Positions 1-9,000 of a DNA stretch of 20,673 nt are shown piece by piece; the stretch's first letter is position 1, and each line of letters begins with the position of its first letter. Made by a program: the position numbers and the translations under genes. The DNA comes from a virus. The notes under the pieces are model-generated. The model made no database searches and was not told the origin of the DNA. It worked only from the letters and a program-made list of their open reading frames with translations. The stretch lies in the IMG/VR virus record IMGVR_UViG_3300029319_000653, positions 1 through 20,673 of that record; one strand, given 5' to 3'.

Positions 1-2025
1 CTTAGTACCTCTACAGTGGGACGCGATGCACTATTTAACGCAATCATTCAAAGTGCGTTACCTATAGCTCAATCAAATGCACAGGCTTTACAGCAACGCG
101 CACAGCAGAACCTGAGTAATCAGCAACAAGCTAATCTTGCTTCTGCACAGAATACTATGCAAGTGCGTATGGCTAATCTGTCTAATCGTCAAACAGCAGC
201 ATCACAGACTGCACAGATGGCACAGCAGATTAAAGTACAGCAAGGTCAGTTCAGACAAGAAGCTACTATGTTGACTGCACAGCAGCGACAGCAGACAGAG
301 ATGGCTAACTTCCAAGCTGCACAGCAAAGAGCTTCTCAGGAATCTAGTCAACGTCAGCAAACAGCATTAGCTAATCTTGATGCTGGTTCACGTATGGATC
401 TGGCTAACCTTCAGGCATTGAATGCTGCTGGCGCACAGAACCTAAACGCAGAACAACAAGCTAGGCTACAATCTTATCAGGCGCAAGTAAACAGAACAAT
501 GCGTCAGGCAGAGCTTGAGCAAGACATGACAAAAGCTAATCTATCTTCAGAGTTGCAGATAGAAATGGCTAACCTGACTGAACAAAATGCAGCCGCTCGT
601 GACACGATGACTGCTGAGAATCAGGAGAGACTTACAAATCTCCAAACTCTTGTTGACTTCAAGAAGACCAATGCAAACCTTGCTCAACAGATGGATTTAG
701 CAAACCTCAATAACGAGCAACAAATGGAGCTTGCTAATCTAGCTGAAAGAGCAGCTACCGATTCAGCCAACATGACTGAGGCCAATAGGTTCAGGCTTCA
801 AGAGTTGACGATGGCTACAAAGATTCTTTCGGAGAATACAGAGCTACGTCAAAGGGCTGAGTTAGCACAGTTAAGTGCATCAGAGAAAGTATCGTTAGCA
901 AACCTTACTGCTAAGAACCAAGCTGACTCCGAAAGCATGAATGCTAGAAACGTAGCAGAGTTGGCTACCTACGAGAAGAAAATGCAAGCGGCTACTGTTA
1001 ACGCTCAGTTAGCGCAGCAGATGGGACTAGCTAATCTAAGCAACGAGCAGCAAGCAGCTATGTTTAATGCTCAGATAGACGCTAACTTAGACATGAAGCA
1101 GTTTGATGCTAATCAGCAAATGCAGTTAGCTAATAGTCAGTTTATGCAGACTACTGCCTTGAAGAATCTTGACAATAGACAACAAGCTGCTATGCAGAAC
1201 GCTACAATGATGGCGCAGATGGACTTAGCGTCTGCTGACCAGCGTACTAAGTTAGCTATTGAGAATGCACGTAACTTCTTACAGATGGACATGGCTAACC
1301 TAAGCAATGAGCAACAGTCTCTTGTTCTTGATCAGCAGATGAAGCAGCAGCGTATTCTTTCTAATCAAGCGGCTGAGAATGCTGCTAGACAGTTTAACGC
1401 TACGTCAGAGAATCAGACTAATCAGTTCTTAGCCTCTATGGAAGCTAACATGAACCAGTTTAATGCTGCTCAGTCTAATGCTATGGAACAGTTTAATACT
1501 GCTGAAAAGAACCGAACAGAAGCAATCAATGCAGGTAATCAGTTAGAAGCTGACAGATTCAATGCACAGATTACTACACAAGTAGAGCAGTTCAACGCTC
1601 AGATGGATTACCAAGTAGAGCAGTGGAACGCAGCCAACGCACAGGCCGTAGAACAATCTAATGTTGATTGGAGACGTAGGGCTAACCTAGCTGACACAGC
1701 CGCTCAGAACGCAGCTAATCAGCAGCAAGCAGCGTTTCAGTTTGACTTAGACAAGACTTCACAGACTCAGCTTTGGCAGCAGCTACGTGACCAAGCAGCC
1801 TTTGACTTCCAAAGAGAAGAGTCAGAAAGAGATAGACTAGTTAACGTAATTAACGCTGCACTATCTAATGAGGCGTTCATGACAGATAAGAACATGAAAA
1901 GCCAAAGAGATCAACTTTTCAGTTTGTTGAAGAGAGTTACTGGCGGTGAAGAGATTGATTTTATGTCACCGGACAGAGGCGCTAGTCCCGGTAGGTCAAA
2001 TACTGATGGCAGTCGCGGAAGGTAG
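1..2025 (+). CDS. Hendecad-repeat virion protein (Q/N/A-rich), 5' truncated
   Basis: The reading frame is open to the left edge: codons 1-15 read L-S-T-S-T with no stop before the GTG at 16. The true start is therefore probably outside the window. Residue numbers here count the GTG as 1. About 669 residues are visible, extremely rich in Gln, Asn and Ala, with no cysteine seen and almost no proline outside the two ends. Residues 20-580 consist of 11-residue units with Asn commonly at position 2, Leu/Ala at 3 and Leu/Met/Gln at 11. This pattern is expected for a long alpha-helical, probably coiled-coil, rod. Residues 581-640 are more charged and still helix-like; the last 30 residues are Gly/Ser/Arg-rich and look disordered. 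It precedes a block of ejection-type proteins, so a virion role (fibre, rod or ejection component) is inferred. I do not recognise a named family, although similar Q/N-rich proteins occur in marine phages. Confidence 0.85.
   Translation, partial: LSTSTVGRDALFNAIIQSALPIAQSNAQALQQRAQQNLSNQQQANLASAQNTMQVRMANLSNRQTAASQTAQMAQQIKVQQGQFRQEATMLTAQQRQQTEMANFQAAQQRASQESSQRQQTALANLDAGSRMDLANLQALNAAGAQNLNAEQQARLQSYQAQVNRTMRQAELEQDMTKANLSSELQIEMANLTEQNAAARDTMTAENQERLTNLQTLVDFKKTNANLAQQMDLANLNNEQQMELANLAERAATDSANMTEANRFRLQELTMATKILSENTELRQRAELAQLSASEKVSLANLTAKNQADSESMNARNVAELATYEKKMQAATVNAQLAQQMGLANLSNEQQAAMFNAQIDANLDMKQFDANQQMQLANSQFMQTTALKNLDNRQQAAMQNATMMAQMDLASADQRTKLAIENARNFLQMDMANLSNEQQSLVLDQQMKQQRILSNQAAENAARQFNATSENQTNQFLASMEANMNQFNAAQSNAMEQFNTAEKNRTEAINAGNQLEADRFNAQITTQVEQFNAQMDYQVEQWNAANAQAVEQSNVDWRRRANLADTAAQNAANQQQAAFQFDLDKTSQTQLWQQLRDQAAFDFQREESERDRLVNVINAALSNEAFMTDKNMKSQRDQLFSLLKRVTGGEEIDFMSPDRGASPGRSNTDGSRGR
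73..1755 (+). repeat. 51 in-phase 11-residue (33-bp) coding repeats
   Basis: Laying residues 20-580 of the first protein in rows of 11 gives 51 rows in one register. Asn falls at position 2 in roughly 33 rows, position 3 is mostly Leu or Ala, and position 11 is mostly Leu, Met or, near the end, Gln. Examples are ANLNNEQQMEL (residues 229-239), ANLSNEQQAAM (339-349), FNAQITTQVEQ (515-525) and FNAQMDYQVEQ (526-536). At the DNA level the units differ at many synonymous sites, so the order is kept in the protein rather than as identical tandem DNA. Confidence 0.9.
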
Positions 2026-2051
2026 TTAGAATTTAAAGGAGAATAGTATCA

Positions 2052-3014
2052 ATGGGATTCCTAAGTAAACTTTGGAAAGGTATTAAAAAGACTTTCAAGA
2101 AGATTTTCAAGCCTATTAAAAAGGTTTTTAAGTCTATCGGAAAGTTCGTAGGTAAACTAGGTATCGTAGGTCAAGTTGCTATGGCTTTCGTAGGAGTGCC
2201 TAGTATATTTAGTATGATGTCCAATACATTCGGAGGCATTGCTGGAACATTAGGAAGGTTTACTACTGGTCCCCTAGGAAAGCTTGCTAAAGGAGGTCAG
2301 TGGTTTATGGATAAGGCTGGAAAATTTTCTAGCACTTTAGGCCAAGGTTTTAAAACTGTGAGCGATACTGTAACTTCTTTCTTTGGAAACACTGCTAAGT
2401 TTATTGGTAATAAGTTAAATATTACTAAATTTGATAATGTCCCTACAAATTTCTTTGGAGAAAAAGGAGTCATGTCGGATGTGTTTGAAACCTTCAATAA
2501 TAACTTTGATAAGTTTAGAGGAGAAGCAGGGGACTTAATCAGCTTAGGAAAAGGTTCTCCAACAGCAGAAGCAGCAGCCTCTGTAGCGCAACCTGAGAAA
2601 ATTGAAACTTCTCCAGTTAGTGAAGCTATTGAGGAGGCTACAGAAGAGGCCGTGAAACCAAAAGGATTCTTTAATAACCTAAGGATGAAACCTTTTCAAA
2701 CGTTAACTGGCGCAGAATCTGTAGGAGATTTTGCAGTAAAAACAGGACAGGGAGCCGTAGGTAGCCTAACAACTCAAAGTCTGTTAGGTGCGGTTCAAGG
2801 GGACCCAGAGCAACCCGGACCTGCGTGGGCTTCTCAATACTTTCCTCAATCATTTAGCCAACCTAGTCCGGCTTTTATGCAAGCTAGGCAAGAAATGATG
2901 TTACCTAGTTTACCTGTGTTTTCACAATCAACTATTGATTATAGTCAGTTTATGCAAGCACTTGCGCCCACATTTGGTACGAGTCCACAAGGTATTTACG
3001 GACTAAATAGGTAG
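2052..3014 (+). CDS. Putative internal/ejection virion protein with cationic amphipathic N-terminus
   Basis: The protein has 320 residues. The ATG follows AAAGGAG (2035-2041) by ten bases, a strong ribosome binding site. The first 35 residues contain about 12 lysines interleaved with Phe, Ile, Val and Trp (for example KKTFKKIFKPIKKVFKSIGK), which should form a cationic amphipathic helix. Residues 36-75 are hydrophobic and Gly-rich, which suggests membrane contact. Residues 160-205 are Ala/Glu/Pro-rich and acidic, and the C-terminus is rich in Pro, Gln, Phe and Ser. There is no enzymatic motif. The position after the repeat protein and before two very large proteins fits the inner-core/ejection module of a podovirus. 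The function is inferred from context and composition only. Confidence 0.8.
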   Translation: MGFLSKLWKGIKKTFKKIFKPIKKVFKSIGKFVGKLGIVGQVAMAFVGVPSIFSMMSNTFGGIAGTLGRFTTGPLGKLAKGGQWFMDKAGKFSSTLGQGFKTVSDTVTSFFGNTAKFIGNKLNITKFDNVPTNFFGEKGVMSDVFETFNNNFDKFRGEAGDLISLGKGSPTAEAAASVAQPEKIETSPVSEAIEEATEEAVKPKGFFNNLRMKPFQTLTGAESVGDFAVKTGQGAVGSLTTQSLLGAVQGDPEQPGPAWASQYFPQSFSQPSPAFMQARQEMMLPSLPVFSQSTIDYSQFMQALAPTFGTSPQGIYGLNR

Positions 3015-3023
3015 GATATTAAT

Positions 3024-3554
3024 ATGTCAGACGTAGAACTAGATCAAGCATTTTTTAAAGCTGGGACATCTTTTGATAGGGCAATGCCCGGAGAGTCTCT
3101 TACTCGTGACCCTGACGATAGGTTGCCTTTTGAACAGCCTCCTAAGTTTACGGATCGTAAAGAAGCTTTAGAATATTACTTTGAATTATTCACCGAAGAA
3201 GATAACTATGTCGGTATTATGGATACTTTAGAGTCAGGTGTATCCATTATGGAAGTAGTTCAAGTATTTCTTATGCAGGGATTTAGGGATGGTCTAGTTA
3301 ATCCAGACATGATTTTAATGTTGGCAGAACCTTTAGCATACATGATAGCAGCTTTAGCAGAAAGAGCAGACGTAGATTTTACAATCATGAACGATCCTGA
3401 TGAGATGGCTACTGATGAAGAAAGAGAGCTACCTATTATGAATCAGAAACTAGGTACGATTGAAAAACCGCAAATGGATGAAGACTTTCCTGCTGATCTG
3501 GCAGGTAAGCTAGAAAATGTAGAAGCACCACCCTCTTTGTTAGGAGCAAGATAA
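3024..3554 (+). CDS. Acidic hypothetical protein of the virion block
   Basis: The protein has 176 residues. The ATG is preceded by AGGA (3013-3016) with seven bases of spacing. It is strongly acidic, with many Asp and Glu residues especially at 45-60 and 125-155. The middle (about residues 70-115) is more hydrophobic and helix-like, followed by an Asp/Glu-rich tail ending in a short Pro-Pro-Ser-Leu-Leu segment. No transmembrane segment of convincing length and no catalytic motif were seen. It ends directly before the ATG of the next gene (TAA then ATG, with AGGAG at 3542-3546 inside this gene), so translation of the two is probably coupled. It could be an assembly partner of a neighbouring large protein, but that is a guess from position. 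Confidence 0.8.
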   Translation: MSDVELDQAFFKAGTSFDRAMPGESLTRDPDDRLPFEQPPKFTDRKEALEYYFELFTEEDNYVGIMDTLESGVSIMEVVQVFLMQGFRDGLVNPDMILMLAEPLAYMIAALAERADVDFTIMNDPDEMATDEERELPIMNQKLGTIEKPQMDEDFPADLAGKLENVEAPPSLLGAR

Positions 3555-5999
3555 ATGGCGAACGGTAACGACTTAGCACAAGCTTATTCAATTCTTGGTC
3601 AAGGTATGACCGCAGAGTATGAGCGTAGGCGAAGAGAAGAAGAAGAGTATCGTAAGAGAGCTAGAAGGGATCAGCTTCTTGGTTATCTTATTGCACCTAT
3701 TGGACAAGAGCTTGCTAAAGGCGTTTCTCAAGTTATCTCTGCACCCTTTCAGCAAGCAACAGAAAAGTTTCTTGCAACTGAGCAAGGTAGGGCGCTAAAC
3801 AAAGATATAGCTAAAATAGGTAGCTTCAAGTCTCAGGCTAATGCTAGAGACAAAGAAATTAATAGTAAGTTTGCTGGAGATGATTATGCTTATCATCTGG
3901 ACATGGTTGAGCGAAATATAACCAAGCAGACCCGCGCAGATTTTATACAGGAGTTTGGTGTTTCTGAGTCTGCGTTAGATGATAAGAATACAGATATTTC
4001 TAGAAGATATAGGTCTTTTCTACAAGAGCAGTTAGCTAGAGCAGAAGAGATTGCAAAAAGAGAGACAGAAGAATATCAAGCTTTTAGAGCCGCCGTTTCT
4101 AGTTATAAAACAGGACAAGACGCTAAAGAAGTTGTTTCTAGATATGGTCCGTATGCTAAGGGTCCATTGGGAGGAATAATTAACGTAGGTAAAAGATTGT
4201 TTTCTGGTATGTCTTTTTCTGAAGCTATTTCTGGGCCTTCTCAAGAAGAAAAAGATAAGGCTGTCATTAAAGCTAGGCAGACTCTTAATTTAACAGATCA
4301 AGAGTTTGCATCTCTTTCTGAAAAGGCTAAGTCTGGTTTAAGTTTTGCAAAACTAGACGAAGAGATTGACAAGTTAGCTACTTCTAAAGATCCCGCAATA
4401 GAGCAATTAAGAATACGTCAAAAACGTGACGAAGAGTTCCATGCTGCTTTTGATGCACGAGAGCTTCCTGCTATATATACCACTAGTTACAGAAGGTACA
4501 TGGCCGAAAAAGATGGAAGAAGGCCCGGACTAGACGAGCTTATGTTTTATATGGAAGAAAAACAAGGGATAGATGCTTTAGGTTTTTCTGAAAATGAGCG
4601 CGGCAATATCATAACCAAGATGAACAGTGTTCCTTCTGTTGTCTCTCTAGGAAACGAGTTTAAAGAAAGCATATTAAAAGACATGGACGTTGACGATCCT
4701 ACTAAAGCCTCTGCTACGCAAATACAAAGGGCCGAAAAAAAGTGGGAAAATGTTTTAGATTCTGCGTTATATCAAGCTCAAATAGAATATGCACAGGCTT
4801 CAAATATTGCTCCAGAAGATAATCCTCTTCTGTTAATGTCTGCTGGCGAGAAACGCTCGCTAATAATTCAAAACGCTATTGATAAGCTTTCTATGTTAGA
4901 GAGAGAACCTGCCGAAGAGCAAGGAGCGATAAGTAAGTTCTTCGGGATGGAGCATGTTCCAACCCCCGGAAGATTTACTGGTGCGTTTAATTTTGATGCT
5001 TTAAAAGCTTCTAGTCCTGAGTCTGCTGCTCCTCAAGTAAGTACGCAAGCTGCGCCACCTAGTTTAGGGCCGCTTCCTAGAGAGCTTGAACAGGATATTA
5101 TAAGAACGGTAACTACTGGAGATGAGGCAGGGGCTATAGAAAAAATTAAGCTTCTTGAGGAAGGAGGATATACGATCCCTATAGCTCTAAAGAACCTTGA
5201 GGTTATTTCTATTGAAGAACCAGATGCTGGACCTTTATCTCAAGCTGAAAGAAAAAGAGCAAGAGGAAGAGGCCAAAGAGTTGATCTTAGTGAGCTGCTT
5301 CCAGAAAGCCCAAGTCAGTCAGGTAGAATGAAACGAGCATTGAAAAGAAATCTTGAAAAAGCACAAGAAGCAGAACCTGTTTCTACTGTTACTCAGGGGC
5401 CTACTGCCGCGCAACGAATGGATAGCTTGTTAGCAGATATAGGGGTTGATGAAAGGGACTTAGAGCCAACGCCTCGCACATCTTTTGAAAGCAGTCCTAG
5501 CTCTTTTGTCGCTAGTATTGAAAGACGCACCAATAGGTTAGACGTTCCTAACGTAAGGACCAAGGCAGGGCGCGGAATTGTATCTAAAATGAAACAAGAG
5601 GTTAAAGAGCAGCTAGGGGTTGAGCTTAGTAGAAAAGAAACCCAACAAGTAGTTGATGGTTTAATTGATCCTAGTGAAGATCAGATTCAAGGTATTTTAG
5701 ATATTTTGTCTAAAAGACCTCCTATTAAAGGCATGACTATGGAGCCTAGTGAGGATCAAATAGCTGGTCTTTTGAAAGTTCTTGAAGGCATTGCACCTGC
5801 TAAAAAATCTGATCCTTCTCTTTTATCAGACACAGAAAGCTTAGACATAGATCGTCAAATTGCTAGAGAGTTAGCAGACGATATTAAATCTCTTAGGGGG
5901 TTTTCTGGTATGAATAGGCAAACTATAGAAGAGCGCATAGCTAATATGAACGTATCTTCTGGTATAAGAGACTTAGCACTTCAGTTTATTTTTGAATAG
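3555..5999 (+). CDS. Large charged, coiled-coil-rich putative internal virion protein
   Basis: The protein has 814 residues and starts immediately after the previous stop. The N-terminal 40 residues are rich in Arg, Glu and Tyr (EYERRRREEEEYRKRARRDQ), followed by a helix of mixed hydrophobicity. Long charged helical stretches run to about residue 470. A Pro/Ser/Ala-rich linker lies near 475-510, and low-complexity charged regions follow to about 660. Near residues 705-745 there is a duplicated PSEDQI-x-G-x-L motif, 25 residues apart. No lysozyme, transglycosylase or protease motif was recognised. Large size, helical composition and position next to a 1263-residue protein fit podoviral ejection proteins of the T7 gp15/gp16 kind. 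This is an analogy by context, not visible homology. Confidence 0.8.
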   Translation: MANGNDLAQAYSILGQGMTAEYERRRREEEEYRKRARRDQLLGYLIAPIGQELAKGVSQVISAPFQQATEKFLATEQGRALNKDIAKIGSFKSQANARDKEINSKFAGDDYAYHLDMVERNITKQTRADFIQEFGVSESALDDKNTDISRRYRSFLQEQLARAEEIAKRETEEYQAFRAAVSSYKTGQDAKEVVSRYGPYAKGPLGGIINVGKRLFSGMSFSEAISGPSQEEKDKAVIKARQTLNLTDQEFASLSEKAKSGLSFAKLDEEIDKLATSKDPAIEQLRIRQKRDEEFHAAFDARELPAIYTTSYRRYMAEKDGRRPGLDELMFYMEEKQGIDALGFSENERGNIITKMNSVPSVVSLGNEFKESILKDMDVDDPTKASATQIQRAEKKWENVLDSALYQAQIEYAQASNIAPEDNPLLLMSAGEKRSLIIQNAIDKLSMLEREPAEEQGAISKFFGMEHVPTPGRFTGAFNFDALKASSPESAAPQVSTQAAPPSLGPLPRELEQDIIRTVTTGDEAGAIEKIKLLEEGGYTIPIALKNLEVISIEEPDAGPLSQAERKRARGRGQRVDLSELLPESPSQSGRMKRALKRNLEKAQEAEPVSTVTQGPTAAQRMDSLLADIGVDERDLEPTPRTSFESSPSSFVASIERRTNRLDVPNVRTKAGRGIVSKMKQEVKEQLGVELSRKETQQVVDGLIDPSEDQIQGILDILSKRPPIKGMTMEPSEDQIAGLLKVLEGIAPAKKSDPSLLSDTESLDIDRQIARELADDIKSLRGFSGMNRQTIEERIANMNVSSGIRDLALQFIFE

Positions 6000-6006
6000 G
6001 TAACAA

Positions 6007-9000
6007 ATGGATCTAGACACCTTTAGTATTGGTCAAGATGATGAAGAGGAAGAAGAAACGCTGTTTTCTATTGACGATATAAAAAATCGTATAGCAGAAA
6101 CGCAAGAGCTTGTTTCTCAGAATCAGCAAGACTTTGACAACGTAGACACCTCTAGAAAGGCGGCATACGGTTTCGCACAGGAGCCTATGTTAACTGCTAA
6201 CTTAGGTAGATATGCTTCGGCTATTTACGATTCAGCAACCAGTGACCTTACGTTTGATGAAGCTTTATCTGAAATAGAATACAAGAGACAACAGGATATA
6301 TTTAAAGAGTATCCTGAGTTTAGAGGTATCTCAGAACAAAAAGAAGATGCGGCTGTTATTGCAGGAAGAGTCGGTGGGGTTGTTGCTGATCCTATTACTT
6401 GGGCTTTTCCTTGGTTAAAAGTAGCAAAGGCAGGAAAACTAGCGGCGGCTACAACAGGCGCGACGTTTACTGGTACAGAGGTTGCATTACGCGACAATCT
6501 AATATATGGAGAAGTCAACCCGATTAACTTAGGTGTTGCTACTGTATTAGGCGGCGCTGGAGGTACTCTGTCTGGTTACTTGGCTAACAGAGTTAAAGCT
6601 GGTGAGGTTGTTGAACAACGCGCTCAGAGGGCTTTAGCAGAGGTGGCAGAAGATCCTGCTGCTGTTGAAAGAATTGAAATAGACGCAAGCGTAGACCCTA
6701 AGCCTAGAGTTAGGGTAAGACCTTTTCAAGAGGGAGAAAAGCCTAGAATTATTTTATCTGCTCAAGAGATAGCAGACATTGAAGATGCGGCTAGTCGTGT
6801 AGTTACTGCTGAATCTAGGATGGCAGCTATTCCAGAGGCAACCGCTACTGGAACTAATTTAACTATGCGGCATGAGCCTATTGTAAAAATGGAGCAGGTT
6901 CTAGCAGACTTAAAATCTTTTACTGTTTCACCTAATTCAAAAAAGAGAGACGCGGATAAGATGGTTGCTTCTCTTGAAAGAGCTTTAAAGAGGCAACAAA
7001 AGAAAGAAAGACCTGATCGTTTAATTATAGAAGACATACAAGAAAGACTTGCTTTCTTTAGAACAGAAAAAACAGCAAAAGCTGCACAAGGAACTAAAGC
7101 CTACAACGCTGCTTTAACAGATAGGATATCTTCTATACAGGAGAAAATAACTGACCTAGAAAATAAGTTTATGAGTGGGCATATTAAACGTTCTACCGCC
7201 GCCGTAGACTTAGCAGCTAACACGCTAGAAGACCTAAATAAAAATAACAAGATGACTCAGGGTATTTTAAAGACGTTAATCTTTGAGCCTACTAGACCAA
7301 TCATAGGCGGCATAGGTGGCTATGTTACGGCTGGTGTTGTAGGTGACGAAGATGACGCTGCTTTAACTGGTGGGCTTATAGCGGCAGGGGCTGCTTTAGG
7401 GTATTACCAAAAAGCATTACAAAATATGCGTCTTAGTGCTGTAGATCTAGAAACAGGAAGAATGTATATAGGTCAGGCAGCAGAAAGCACACTAAACACA
7501 GCTTCTAAAATATTGACCGCAGGAACCTCTGCGACTAAGTCAGATGCTTATGGCGGCTGGAACAAGATTATAACTAATCTACTTATTCAAAAGCCCGGAG
7601 GGGCAACTAACTCTGTAGAGACAACTTACTTATCTGACTTTTCGTCTTATATGGGAGATGTGGCTAGAATCTATGGGGACTCCTTTGAGAACACAAACGT
7701 AGTTAAAACTGTTACAGAAGTTATGCGTGGATGGACTGATCCTTCTCAAATAAGGGCCGGGTATCGTGGAATAAGTGGCGAGCTTTCTAAGAAAGGTTTA
7801 ACAGAAGCAGATGTAGCAGAAGTCCAGAGAATTGCTCCGCTGTTAACGCAGGCTAATGACAGTATTAAAGAGAGCATGAAAGCGGCAGGAATTAAGTTTA
7901 CTGAGCTAGACAACTATGGACTGGCCCAGCTTTGGAACTATGAAACCATTGCTAAAAAAGGAGTAGATAGTTATTTAGATGATGCTGTTCAGGCGTTTAC
8001 TATTCAATACGACAACAAGCTGGCTGCTGGTCTTATAAAGAATATGCCAAGCGAAGAACGTATTTTAAAAGAAGCCAGCGACTTTGTTGACAATGTTAGA
8101 GGAATAGATCGTTATTCTAGTTCAGGTAGCTATAACTCTTATGCACTTTTCACAGAAGGAGCAAATCCTAGATTTAGACCGCTTGCAAAAAACTTTGAAA
8201 AACATCGTAAGCTAACAGACACACAAGCAACAGCGTTTATGGCTGAAAGAGGATGGCTTAACTTAGATTCTAAGGCAGTGTCTTATATGTATGCTGATAG
8301 AGCTATAAAGATGCGTAATTTTGCTAATGTGTTTGGGGCAGAAGGAGAGCTGATAAACAGAGCTTTTTCTAATATTGATGAGGTCTTTAAAAAAGCAGGT
8401 GCAGATAAAGCTAGGTTTGGTAACGCTTATGCTGCTAATTTAAGAAATACTATTGAAGCTTTTTGGGGAGTACATGGACAATCTTCAAAGTTTGGTTCAA
8501 TAGGCGCGCCTTTTATGTCCCTTGTTACTACGCTTGCTAACTCAACTATGTTGACCCGTGTAAGTATCTCGGCGCTTGGCGACTTAATTCAGCCTATTCA
8601 AAATAGTGGTGTTGGTCCTACCATAAAAACCATTATGGGTAAGGTAACGCCCGGACAATCTTTTTCTAGTAAGTCAGGATTTAAGTACGACAAATCTTTT
8701 GAAAGAGAGTATACGGCTCTTATGGCACATGGTACAGATCCTTTCAGCTCATTTCAAACAGGCTTAAATAATTTTAATAGAATGTTTTTTAAGATTGTTC
8801 AGTTAGAAAGGGTTACAAAGATAGCTAGAGGCTTTGCTTATGATATAGGTGTTAGGCGCTCTTATGACCTAGCAAAAAGTATAAATAGAAAAGGCGGCAA
8901 GATTTCTGACGCTGCTCAAAAAGAGCTTAACCAGATGGGGATGTCGGCTGACGATGTTGCTTCTCTCGGTAAATATAAAAATGTAAATGAGGCTTTTGAT

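Noticed and set aside
73-1755. CRISPR-like or simple tandem DNA repeat
   Set aside because: The 33-bp periodicity is a coding repeat of 11 residues; units are not identical and there are no unique spacers between constant repeats.
6225-7037. 97- and 91-codon open frames on the - strand
   Set aside because: Antisense to the 1263-residue gene, no ribosome binding site chain, no recognisable protein.
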